NCBI RefSeq assembly: GCF_024606225.1
Contig: NZ_JAGRPU010000031.1
Coordinates: 1-64,000 of the forward strand
DNA: 64,000 nucleotides
From: Endozoicomonas sp. ISHI1
GTDB taxonomy: Bacteria; Pseudomonadota; Gammaproteobacteria; Pseudomonadales; Endozoicomonadaceae
Direction: 5' to 3'
Shown here one piece after another: positions 47,834 to 57,482 of the stretch (the first letter of the stretch is position 1; each line of letters begins with the position of its first letter). The translations under genes were made by a program, and so were the position numbers. The notes below the pieces were generated by a model that searched no databases, was not told the origin of the DNA, and worked only from the letters and a program-made list of their open reading frames with translations.

Positions 47834-49588
47834 ATGACACCAGGCATTAAGCAAATAAACGACAACTCCAATATTGTCGATTCGCCCGGGCAACCTCAAT
47901 CAGAGCAGACAACCGCTACCGGTATGGGTAGGGAGATCACTGCATCTTACCAGTGCGAATCATTATTGAAGGAACTGCCCAAAGAAGTGAAGTATAAAGT
48001 CATTGACTATTTGGATCTTCCAACTGTGACCCTTTTAAAACGGACATGCTCTGAGTTGTCCGATGTTATCGAAGAAGGTGATGTTCTGGCGAAGGCTTGG
48101 TATCACCGGTTTCCTTCAGTACACCAGGCTCAACTAAAGACAGTCATCAGTAAAAAAGACAACAACCAACTCAGCGACTGGTTGGGGCGGTTTACGAATG
48201 ATAAGGCGCTAATCAAGTCACTGGTAGAACGCCGGGAAAGTGATGAATTTCCTGCTATTTTCTATTTCACCATCACTAGACTGATGTCTGAATGCAAAGC
48301 ATTTGAATTAGTTGAAGAAAGCGAAATTTCTCATGGTGGTATCGGAATCGAATCAGCCACCTTCAGTGGCGATGGTCGCCATGTGGTGACCAAGACTAAT
48401 GCTATCGGTCATGATATAGCGAAAATCTCTGGTCAGGACATCAGTGGATCATGGGATGTAAAAGCTAACATTGTTCACACTGGTCTTATCAACTCAGCTA
48501 CCTTTAGCCCCGATTGCAATCATTTGGTCACCGCCAGTGATGATCACAAGGCGAAAATCTATGGTCACAGTGCCGACGGATCATGGAAAGAAAAAGTGAC
48601 TATTACTCATGACCATGTGGTCAGTTCAGCCGCCTTTAGTCCCGATGGCACTCTTGTGGTGACCGCCAGTTATGACCACACGGCGAAAATCTATGGTCTG
48701 GAGGCTAATGGATCGTGGGTACCAAAAGCTAGAATTTCCCATGAAATTTGGATACTCTCAGCTACCTTCAGCGCTGACGGGCGCTATGTGATAACCACCC
48801 CCGGTAGATCTGACAGGGTGAAAATCCATGGTCAGCAGGACGACGGATCATGGCTGGAGACAGGCTCCATTCCAAATGATAGTCGTGTCACATTTGCCGC
48901 CTTAAGTCCCGACGGCGCCCATGTGTTGATCATCGGTAAAATGCCTGAGAACGATCCGTTGATGTTTCCCCCTCCCAGCCTCGACCCCCCCTACACGGTG
49001 AAAATCTACGGCCAGAAGGCTGATGGATTCTGGGAACCAGAGGCTGATATTCGCCATTTTAGCTCGGTCATTTCAGCCTCCTTCAGCCCCGATAGCAGCC
49101 ATATTGTGACTGCCACTATACGTGATACAGTGAAAGTCTTTAGTCAGAAGGGCGATGGGTCATGGGAACCAAAAGCCATCATTTGCCATGAAGATTTGGT
49201 GACATCAGCCACGTTCAGCGCCAGTGGCCGCCACCTGGTGACCGCCAGCTTTGATAAAACGGTTAAAATCTATGGTCTTAAGGACGGAGTCTGGAAAGAA
49301 AAGGCCACCATTGCTCATGACGGCGAGGTCAATTCAGCCGTCTTCAGTGCTGATGGCCGTCATGTGGTGACTGCCAGTGTTGATAAAACAGCGAAAATCA
49401 TTGGCCAGCAGATTGATGGATCATGGGTAGTGAAAGCTTCCATTTCACATCAGGATGAAGTCAACTCAGCCACATTCAGTGCCGATTGTTGCCATGTGGT
49501 CACCGCCAGTCAGGATGGTGTCGCGAAAATCACCGAAATCAGGGGGGCTTTGGTGTCACCTGAACCGGCGCAGGCTGGTAGTGATTGA
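47834..49588 (+). CDS. F-box-like / WD40-like propeller protein, copy 4
   Basis: 584 residues. The F-box-like region is shared with copies 2 and 3, but residues ~85-120 (AKAWYHRFPSVHQAQLKTVI) follow copy 1, another crossover point. About nine repeats. The linker after it is only 46 bp, against ~200 bp elsewhere, so it may be co-transcribed with copy 5. Confidence 0.82.
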   Translation: MTPGIKQINDNSNIVDSPGQPQSEQTTATGMGREITASYQCESLLKELPKEVKYKVIDYLDLPTVTLLKRTCSELSDVIEEGDVLAKAWYHRFPSVHQAQLKTVISKKDNNQLSDWLGRFTNDKALIKSLVERRESDEFPAIFYFTITRLMSECKAFELVEESEISHGGIGIESATFSGDGRHVVTKTNAIGHDIAKISGQDISGSWDVKANIVHTGLINSATFSPDCNHLVTASDDHKAKIYGHSADGSWKEKVTITHDHVVSSAAFSPDGTLVVTASYDHTAKIYGLEANGSWVPKARISHEIWILSATFSADGRYVITTPGRSDRVKIHGQQDDGSWLETGSIPNDSRVTFAALSPDGAHVLIIGKMPENDPLMFPPPSLDPPYTVKIYGQKADGFWEPEADIRHFSSVISASFSPDSSHIVTATIRDTVKVFSQKGDGSWEPKAIICHEDLVTSATFSASGRHLVTASFDKTVKIYGLKDGVWKEKATIAHDGEVNSAVFSADGRHVVTASVDKTAKIIGQQIDGSWVVKASISHQDEVNSATFSADCCHVVTASQDGVAKITEIRGALVSPEPAQAGSD

Positions 49589-49634
49589 CGAAGCCCGGAA
49601 CCAGGACAAATACCAACTCTTACAGGAACCAGAA

Positions 49635-51425
49635 ATGACACCAGGCATTGGGCAAATAAACGGCAACTCACGTATTGTCGACTCACTCCCGACATCATCC
49701 GGGCGATCCCAATCAGAGTCGCCAACCGGTATCGGTATGGGAAGGGAGATCACTGCATCTTACCAGTGTGAATCTCTATTATTGGGGAAACTGCCCATAG
49801 AAATTAAGTATAAAATCATTGATTCTTTGGATCTTCCAACGGTAGCTCTTTTAAAACGGACATGCACAGAGTTGTACGATGTTATCGAACAAGGTGATGT
49901 CATGGCGAAGGCCTGGTATGGCCGGTTTCCTTCAGCACATCAGGCTCAACTAAAGGCATTCATCAGTACAAAAGACAAGGACCAACTCAGTGACTGGCTG
50001 GGGCGGTTTACGAGTGATGAGGCGCTAATCAAATCACTTGTGGAACGCCGGGAGAGTCATGAATTTCCTGCTATTTTCTATTTCACCATCAGTAGACTGA
50101 TGTCTGAATGCATATTATTTAGACCAGTTGAAGATGGCGTAATTTCTCATCATCGTATCAGGGTTCGAGCAGCCACCTTCAGTGGCGATGGTCGCCATGT
50201 GGTGACCAGGGCTAAAGCTACTGATCTCTTTAAAGATACAGCGAAAATCTCTGGTCATAACATCAGTCAATCATGGCATGTAAAAGCTGAGATTGTTCAC
50301 ACTGGTTCTATCAACTCAGCCACCTTTAGCCCCGATAGCAATCATTTGGTCACCGCCAGTGATGATCACACGGCGAAAATCTGTGGTCTCAGGGCCGATG
50401 GGTCATGGGAAGTAAAAGTCACTATTACTCATGATTATGCGGTCAACTCAGCCACCTTCAGTCCCGATAGCACTCTTGTGGTGACCGCCAGTTCTGATCA
50501 CACGGCGAAAGTTTACGGTCAGGAAAAAAATGGATCGTGGGTACCAAAAGCCAGCATTTTCCATGCAAATTTGGGCTTCTCAGCCACCTTCAGCGCTGAT
50601 GGGCGCTATGTGATAACCGCCGGTGCTGATGGCAAGGCGAGAATCCATGCTCAGGAGGACGATGGATCATGGCTGGAGAAAGGCTCCATTCCCCATGATA
50701 GAATTGTCAGATTAGCCACCTTTAGTTCCGATGGCACCCATGTGGTGATCGCCAATGACGCTTACAAGGTGGAAATCTTTGGCCAGAAACCCGATGGATC
50801 CTGGGAGCCAGAGGCTAACATTCCTCATTCTCATTGGATCTCTTCAGCCACTTTCAGCCCCGATGGGAGTCATGTGGTGACTGCCAGTGGCGATAATACG
50901 GTGAAAATTTACGGTCAGAAGGCCGGTGGATCATGGGAACCAAAAGCCATCATTCGCCATGGGGGTTCTGTGAGATCAGCCACTTTCAGCGCCGATGGCC
51001 GCCATCTGGTGACCGCCAGTCATGATAAAACGGTGAAAATCTATGGTCTTAAGGGCGGAGTCTGGAAAGAAAAGGCCCGCATTGCCCATGACGGCGAGGT
51101 CAATTCAGCTGTTTTCAGTGCTGATGGTCGTCATGTGGTAACCGCCAGTAAGGATAAAACAGCGAAAATCATCGGGCAGAAGATCAATGGATCATGGGTA
51201 GTGAAAGCTTCTATTTCCCATGAGGGGGCAGTCAACTCAGCCACCTTCAGTGCCGATTGTTGCCATGTGGTCACCGCCGGTGAGGATGGTATGGCAAAAA
51301 TCTACGAAATCAGGGCGATTTGGACGGATGTGAAACGATCCAGTTTGTCAGAGATTGACGAAATCTGGAGGAACCTGCCGTTAGTAGGGAGTTGGTCGCT
51401 AAACGACGACATCCTGCCTTGCTGA
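49635..51425 (+). CDS. F-box-like / WD40-like propeller protein, copy 5 (altered tail)
   Basis: 596 residues. F-box-like LLLGKLPIEIKYKIIDSLDL, nine repeats without the insert of copies 2-4. The ATG at 49635 aligns with the other copies and has CAGGAACCAGAA upstream. The C-terminus differs: after the last repeat the frame runs into sequence homologous to the linker of other copies, adding about 30 residues (WTDVKRSSLSEIDEIWRN...). The usual SPEPAQAG tail is absent. Confidence 0.82.
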   Translation: MTPGIGQINGNSRIVDSLPTSSGRSQSESPTGIGMGREITASYQCESLLLGKLPIEIKYKIIDSLDLPTVALLKRTCTELYDVIEQGDVMAKAWYGRFPSAHQAQLKAFISTKDKDQLSDWLGRFTSDEALIKSLVERRESHEFPAIFYFTISRLMSECILFRPVEDGVISHHRIRVRAATFSGDGRHVVTRAKATDLFKDTAKISGHNISQSWHVKAEIVHTGSINSATFSPDSNHLVTASDDHTAKICGLRADGSWEVKVTITHDYAVNSATFSPDSTLVVTASSDHTAKVYGQEKNGSWVPKASIFHANLGFSATFSADGRYVITAGADGKARIHAQEDDGSWLEKGSIPHDRIVRLATFSSDGTHVVIANDAYKVEIFGQKPDGSWEPEANIPHSHWISSATFSPDGSHVVTASGDNTVKIYGQKAGGSWEPKAIIRHGGSVRSATFSADGRHLVTASHDKTVKIYGLKGGVWKEKARIAHDGEVNSAVFSADGRHVVTASKDKTAKIIGQKINGSWVVKASISHEGAVNSATFSADCCHVVTAGEDGMAKIYEIRAIWTDVKRSSLSEIDEIWRNLPLVGSWSLNDDILPC

Positions 51426-51556
51426 AAGACAAAAGCAGTGTTTGTCGTACTTACCCATGTTATGAACTTTTATTCCAAAGCCTTGTCTAACCTGGCGCAC
51501 CCATTTTGATCGTCGTTTCAAAATGAGGAGAAATACTCACGTCACAGGAACCAGAA

Positions 51557-53320
51557 ATGACACCAGGCATTAAGCAGATAAATGACAATTTCGAGATTGT
51601 TGATTCACCCCCGGCGTCGCCTATGTGTTCTCGATCAGATTCACCAACCGGTATCGGTATGGGTAGGGAGATCACTGCATCTTACCAGTGTGAATCTTTA
51701 TTGGAGCAACTGCCCTTAGAGATAAAGTATAAAGTCATTGACTCTCTGAATCTTCCAGCGGTAGCCCTTTTAAAACGGACATGCTCTAAGTTCTACAATG
51801 CTATCAAAGAAGGTGATGCTCTGGCGAAGGCTTGGTATCAGCGGTTTCCTTCAGCACTCCAGGCTCAACTCAAGAGAGTCATCAGTACAAAAGATAACAA
51901 CCAACTCAGCGACTGGTTAGGGCAGTTTACGAATGATGAGGTGCTAATAAAGTCACTTATACAACGCCGAAAGAGTGATCAATTTCCCGCTATTTTCTAT
52001 TTCACCATCACTGAACTGATGTCTAAATGTGAAACATTTGAATGGGTTGGAAAAGGCGAGATTTCTCATGGTGGCGAGATTAGATCAGCCACCTTTAGTG
52101 GCGATGGCCGCCACGTGGTGACCGTGAGTTCTGCTTTTGGTGAAGATACAGCGAAAATCTCTGGTCAGGACATCAATGGGTCATGGTATGTAAAAACCAG
52201 CTGTTTTCATACCGATCTTATCAACTCAGCCACCTTTAGCCCTGATGGCAATCATCTGGTCACTGCCAGTTATGATTGCACGGCGAGAATCTACAGTTTG
52301 GAGGCCGATGGATCCTGGCAAGAAAAGGAGACCATTACCTATGATCGTCCGGTCAGCTCAGCCACGTTCAGTCCCGATAGCACTCTTTTGCTGACCGCCA
52401 GTTATGGTCGCACGGCGAAAATCTACGGTTTGGAGGCCAATGGATCCTGGGTACCAAAAGCCAGCATTTCCCATCGAGGTTCAGTCTGCTCAGCCACCTT
52501 CAGCGTTGATGGGTGCTATGTGATAACCTGCACCGGTAGCGCTAATGGGGTGAAAATCCTTAGCCAGGAGGAAGATGGATCATGGCTGGAGAATGCTACT
52601 GTTCCCTATGACAATCATGCTACTTCAGCCACCTTCAGCTACGATGGCACCCATGTGCTGACCGTTGGTGTAATGCCTGAGTACGGTAGGTTCAACGATA
52701 CCCCCTCCAACCGCGATGGCACCCACATGGTGAAAATTTATGGCCATAAGACCGATGGATCCTGGGAACTAAAGGCTGACATTCGCCATTCTTCTTGGGT
52801 CACTTCAGCCGACTTCAGCACCGATGGCAGCCATATTGTGACTGCCAGTGTCGATGGTACGGCGAAAATCTACGGTCTGAAGGCCGATGGATCATGGGAA
52901 TCAAAAACCACCATTCGTCATGGCAGTTCGGTACCATCAGTTACTTTCAGCGCTGATAGCCGCCATCTGCTGATCGCCAGTCAAAATAAAACGGTGAAAA
53001 TCTACGGCCTTAAGGACGGAGTCTGGAATGAAAAGGCCTCCATTACTCATGACGGCGAGGTCAATTCAGCCGTCTTTAGCACTGATAGTCGTCATGTGGT
53101 AACCGCCAGTAAAGATAAAACAGCGAAAATCATTGGCCAGCAGCTCGATGGATCATGGGTAGTGAAAGCTTCCATTTCACATCAGGGTGAAGTCAACTCA
53201 GCCAGCTTCAGTGCCGATTGTTGCCATGTGGTCACCGCCAGTGACGATGGCACGGCGAAAATCACTGAAGTAAGGGGTTCTCTGGCTTCACCTGAATCGG
53301 CACAGACTGGTGGTGATTGA
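51557..53320 (+). CDS. F-box-like / WD40-like propeller protein, copy 6
   Basis: 587 residues. F-box-like LLEQLPLEIKYKVIDSLNLP closest to copy 1. About nine repeats; an insert in the middle repeat (EYGRFNDTPSNRDG) differs from that of copies 2-4. AGGAACCAGAA precedes the ATG, a better ribosome site than in copies 1-4. Confidence 0.82.
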   Translation: MTPGIKQINDNFEIVDSPPASPMCSRSDSPTGIGMGREITASYQCESLLEQLPLEIKYKVIDSLNLPAVALLKRTCSKFYNAIKEGDALAKAWYQRFPSALQAQLKRVISTKDNNQLSDWLGQFTNDEVLIKSLIQRRKSDQFPAIFYFTITELMSKCETFEWVGKGEISHGGEIRSATFSGDGRHVVTVSSAFGEDTAKISGQDINGSWYVKTSCFHTDLINSATFSPDGNHLVTASYDCTARIYSLEADGSWQEKETITYDRPVSSATFSPDSTLLLTASYGRTAKIYGLEANGSWVPKASISHRGSVCSATFSVDGCYVITCTGSANGVKILSQEEDGSWLENATVPYDNHATSATFSYDGTHVLTVGVMPEYGRFNDTPSNRDGTHMVKIYGHKTDGSWELKADIRHSSWVTSADFSTDGSHIVTASVDGTAKIYGLKADGSWESKTTIRHGSSVPSVTFSADSRHLLIASQNKTVKIYGLKDGVWNEKASITHDGEVNSAVFSTDSRHVVTASKDKTAKIIGQQLDGSWVVKASISHQGEVNSASFSADCCHVVTASDDGTAKITEVRGSLASPESAQTGGD

Positions 53321-53522
53321 CGAAGCCCGGAACCTGATGCGGGTCACGCAGAGGACCGCCGCTGAGTGACGCCACTCTGCTTGTGCCGAAAGACAGAAAC
53401 AGTGTTCGTTGCGCTTACCAACATCTTATGAACTTTTATTCCAAAACCGGGTCCAACTCGTCACATCCATTTTGAATGTCGTTTCAAAATCAGGACGAAT
53501 AACAACTTTAGAGTGAACAGAA

Positions 53523-55292
53523 ATGACACCAGGCATTAAGCAAATAAACGACAACTCCAAGATTGTCGATTCACCCCCGACATCACCCGGGCGATCTCAA
53601 TCAGAGCCGCCAACCGTTATCGGTATGGGTAGGGAGGTCAACGCATCTTACCCGTGTGAATCTCTATTTTTGAAGAAACTGCCCATAGAAATCAAGTATA
53701 AAATTATTGACTATCTGGATCTTCCAACAGTAGCCCTTTTAAAACGCACATGCTCCGGGTTGTACGATGTTATCGAAGAAGGTGATGTAATGGCGAAGGC
53801 TTGGTATCGCTGGTTTTCTTCAGCACATCAGGCTCAACTAAAGGCAGTCATCAGTACAAAAGATAAGGACCAAATCAGCGACTGGTTGGGGCGTTTTACG
53901 AATGATAAGGCGCTCATCAAGTCACTTGTAGAACGCCGGGAAAGTGATGAATTTCCAGCTATTTTCTATTTCACCATCAGTGAACTGATGTCTGAATGCA
54001 AAGCATTTAAATTAGTTGAAAAAGGTGAGATTTCTCATGATAGCGAAATTAGATCAGCCACCTTTAGTGGCGATGGCCGCCATGTGGTGACCATGAGTAC
54101 TAAAGTTGACGATCACACAGTGAAAATCTCTGGTCGGGACATCAGTGGGTCATGGGGTGTAAAAACCAGCTTTTTTCATACTGATCTTATCAACTCAGCT
54201 ACCTTTAGCCCCGATTGCAATCATTTGGTCACCGCCAGTGATGATGGCACGGCGAAAATCTATGGTCATAGTGCTGATGGATCATGGAAAGCAAAAGTGA
54301 CTATTACACATGACTCTATGGTCAGCTCAGCCATCTTCAGTCCCGGTGGCACTCTTGTGGTGACCGCCAGTTATGATAACACGGCGAAAATCTATGGTCT
54401 GGAAGCTAATGGATCGTGGGTACCAAAAGCTGGAATTTCCCATGATGATTCGATCCTCTCAGCTACCTTCAGCGCTGACGGGCGCTATCTGATAACCACC
54501 GCCGGTGGTGCTGACAGTGCGAAAATCCATAGTCAGGAGGACGATGGATCATGGCTGGAGACAGGCTCCATTCCAGATATTAGTCATGTCACGTTTGCCA
54601 CCTTCAGTCACGACGGCGCTCATGTGTTGACCATCGGTAAAATGCCTGAGAACGATCCGATGATGTTCCCCCCTTCCAGCCTCGATTTCCCCTACATGGT
54701 GAAAATCTGTGGCCAGAAGGCTGATGGGTCGTGGGAAGCACAGGCTGATATTCGCCATTCTAGCTGGGTCATTTCAGCCTCCTTCAGCCCCGATAGCAGC
54801 CATATTGTGACTGCCAGTATAGGTGGTACAGTGAAAATCTGTGGTCAGAAGGCCGATGAATCATGGGAACCAAAAGCCATTTTTTTCCATAAAGGTTTGG
54901 TGACATCAGCCACTTTCAGCGCCGATGGCTGCCACCTGGTGACCGCCAGCCATGATAAGACGGTGAAGGTCTATGGTCTGAAGGCCGGTGGAAACTGGGA
55001 AGAACAAGTCACCATTGCTCATGACGCAGAGGTCGATTCAGCCTTCTTCAGCGCTGATGGTCGCCATGTGGTGACTGCCAGTAGAGATAAAACAGCGAAA
55101 ATCATTGGCCAGCAGATCGATGGATCATGGGTAGTGAAAGCTTCCATTTCACATCAGGGTGAAGTCAACTCAGCCAGCTTCAGTGCCGATTGTTGCCATG
55201 TGGTCACCGCCAGTGAGGATGGCACGGCGAAAATTACTGAAATAAGGGGTTCTCTGGTATCACCTGAACCGGCACAGTCTGGTGGTGATTGA
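53523..55292 (+). CDS. F-box-like / WD40-like propeller protein, copy 7
   Basis: 589 residues. F-box-like LFLKKLPIEIKYKIIDYLDL with YRWF in place of YxRF. Nine repeats with the MPENDPMMFPPSSL insert. Two repeats have ICG in place of IYG. The tail SPEPAQSGGD matches copies 2-4 and 6. Role as for copy 1. Confidence 0.82.
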   Translation: MTPGIKQINDNSKIVDSPPTSPGRSQSEPPTVIGMGREVNASYPCESLFLKKLPIEIKYKIIDYLDLPTVALLKRTCSGLYDVIEEGDVMAKAWYRWFSSAHQAQLKAVISTKDKDQISDWLGRFTNDKALIKSLVERRESDEFPAIFYFTISELMSECKAFKLVEKGEISHDSEIRSATFSGDGRHVVTMSTKVDDHTVKISGRDISGSWGVKTSFFHTDLINSATFSPDCNHLVTASDDGTAKIYGHSADGSWKAKVTITHDSMVSSAIFSPGGTLVVTASYDNTAKIYGLEANGSWVPKAGISHDDSILSATFSADGRYLITTAGGADSAKIHSQEDDGSWLETGSIPDISHVTFATFSHDGAHVLTIGKMPENDPMMFPPSSLDFPYMVKICGQKADGSWEAQADIRHSSWVISASFSPDSSHIVTASIGGTVKICGQKADESWEPKAIFFHKGLVTSATFSADGCHLVTASHDKTVKVYGLKAGGNWEEQVTIAHDAEVDSAFFSADGRHVVTASRDKTAKIIGQQIDGSWVVKASISHQGEVNSASFSADCCHVVTASEDGTAKITEIRGSLVSPEPAQSGGD

Positions 55293-55494
55293 CGAAGCCC
55301 GGAACCTGATGCGGGGTACTCAGAGGGCCGCCGCTGAGTGACGCCATTCTGCGTGAGTCGAAAGGCAGAAACAGTGTTCGTTGCGCTTAGCAACATGTTA
55401 TGAACTTTTATTCCAAAACCGGGTCTAACTCGGCACATCCATTTTGAATGTCGTTTCAAAATGAGGAGAAATACTCACGTTACAGGAAACAGAA

Positions 55495-57228
55495 ATGACA
55501 CCATGCACTCAGCAAATAAACGACAACTCCAATATTGTCGATTCAGCCCCGACATCACCCGGGCGATCTCAATCAGAGCCGCCAACCGTTATCGATATGG
55601 GTAGGGAGATCACTGCATCTTACCCGTGTGAATCGTTATTATTGAAGACACTGCCCAAAGAATTGAAGTATGAAGTCATTGCCCATTTAGATCTTCCAAA
55701 TGTAGCCGTTTTAAAGCGAACATGCTCCGAGTTGTGCGATGTTATTGAAGAAGGTGATGTTCTGGCGAAGGCATGGTATGGCCGGTTTTCTTCAGCACAC
55801 CGGGCTCAAATAAAGGCAGTCATCAGTACAAAAGACAACAACCAACTCAGCGACTGGTTAGGGCAGTTTACGAATGACGAGGCACTCATCAAGTCAGTAG
55901 TAGGACGCCGGGAGAGTGATGGATTTCCTGCTTTTTTCTTTTTCACCATCAGTCAACTGATGTCTGAATGTAAAGCATTTAAATTAGTTGAAGAAGGCGA
56001 AATTTCTCATGGCAGCGGGATTAAATCAGCCTCCTTCAGTGTCGATGGCCGTCATGTGGTGACCAAGACTGCTACCGAGGGTCGTAATACAGCGAAAATT
56101 TCTGGTCAGGACATCGGTGGGTCATGGGATGTAAAAACTAACATTTTGCACTCTGATGTTATCAACTCAGCCACCTTCAGCCTCGATGGCCATCATCTGG
56201 TCACCGCCAGTGATGATCGCACGGCGAAAATCTACGCTCATGAGGCTGATGGAACGTGGGAAGTAAAAGTGACCATTACTCATGGTTCCAGGGTCAATTC
56301 AGCCGAATTCAGTCCCGATGGCACTTTTTTGGTGACCGCCAGTGCTGATAGCTCAGCGAGAATTTATGGTCAGGAGGCCAATGGATTATGGCTACCAAAA
56401 GCCAGTATTTCCCATGAAGATTCGGTCTTTTCAGCCTCCTTCAGCGCTAATGGGCGCTATTTGATAACCAGGGGTAATGATGATAAGTCGAAAATCTATG
56501 GTCTGGAGGACGATGGATCATGGCTGGAGAAAAGCACTATTGCCCTTCCCCATGACTGTCATGTCGAATTAGCCTCCCTCAGTCCCGATGGTGCCCATGT
56601 GCTGACCGTAGGCCAGATGACTGTGGTCGGCGAAGTTTACCATTTCCCCTCTGTCTGCGATGACACGGTGAAAATCTACGGCCAGAAGGACGATGGATCC
56701 TGGGAAGTAAAGGCTGACATTCGCCATAATGAGCGGATTTGCTCAGCCACCTTCAGCCCCGACGGCAATCATGTGGTGACTGCCAGCGATGATGGTTCGG
56801 CGCAAATCTATAGTAAGAAGGCAGATGGATCATGGGAACGAAAAGCCAACATTCGCCATCAGAAATCGGTGAGATCAGCCACTTTTAGCCCCGATGGCCG
56901 CCATGTGGTAACTGCAAGTCACGATAAAACGGTGAAAATCTATGGTCAGAACGCCAAAGGAGTCTGGAAAGAAAAAGTCTCCATTGCTCATGATGGCGAG
57001 GTCAATTCAGCTGTTTTCAGTATTGATGGTCGTCATGTGGTAACCGCCTGTAAAGATAAAACAGCGAAAATCATCGGCCAGCAGATCGATGGATCATGGG
57101 TAGTGAAAGCTTCCATTTCGCATCAGGATGCAGTTAACTCTGCCGCCTTCAGTTTCGATGGTCGCTATGTGGTCACCGCCAGTGAGGATCACACGGCGAA
57201 AATCATTGAAATAAGCATACATAATTGA
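55495..57228 (+). CDS. F-box-like / WD40-like propeller protein, copy 8 (last in array)
   Basis: 577 residues and the most diverged member. F-box-like LLLKTLPKELKYEVIAHLDL. Nine repeats; the middle insert reads MTVVGEVYHFPSV. It ends EISIHN just after the last repeat and lacks the SPEPAQ tail. GAAACAGAA with AGGA precedes the ATG. The 250 bp that follow are AT-rich and carry no further copy. Confidence 0.82.
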   Translation: MTPCTQQINDNSNIVDSAPTSPGRSQSEPPTVIDMGREITASYPCESLLLKTLPKELKYEVIAHLDLPNVAVLKRTCSELCDVIEEGDVLAKAWYGRFSSAHRAQIKAVISTKDNNQLSDWLGQFTNDEALIKSVVGRRESDGFPAFFFFTISQLMSECKAFKLVEEGEISHGSGIKSASFSVDGRHVVTKTATEGRNTAKISGQDIGGSWDVKTNILHSDVINSATFSLDGHHLVTASDDRTAKIYAHEADGTWEVKVTITHGSRVNSAEFSPDGTFLVTASADSSARIYGQEANGLWLPKASISHEDSVFSASFSANGRYLITRGNDDKSKIYGLEDDGSWLEKSTIALPHDCHVELASLSPDGAHVLTVGQMTVVGEVYHFPSVCDDTVKIYGQKDDGSWEVKADIRHNERICSATFSPDGNHVVTASDDGSAQIYSKKADGSWERKANIRHQKSVRSATFSPDGRHVVTASHDKTVKIYGQNAKGVWKEKVSIAHDGEVNSAVFSIDGRHVVTACKDKTAKIIGQQIDGSWVVKASISHQDAVNSAAFSFDGRYVVTASEDHTAKIIEISIHN

Positions 57229-57482
57229 TTTTGTGTTATCAGTCTTGTGGTTATTTAATTTCATATATGGTTTTGCATTTTACCGGTTAACACCGCCTTT
57301 TCAGGATTTTTTAAAGGTTGGTCTGCACCGAAGGTCTGCATACCCTTTGAAGAGTATGGTGTGAATTTCAGGAAATTTTTGGTGGTTCCGGCAGTTATTC
57401 CTGGCATATTTTTTGGGAGTAAATATTTTTTATATTTTTGTACTGTATTGAAAGCACTGACGGAATTAAGAGAGAAGCTATT

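Noticed and set aside
49455-49634. Extended start of propeller copy 5 at 49455
   Set aside because: The extension is a second frame of copy 4's last repeat; ATG at 49635 aligns with all paralogues.
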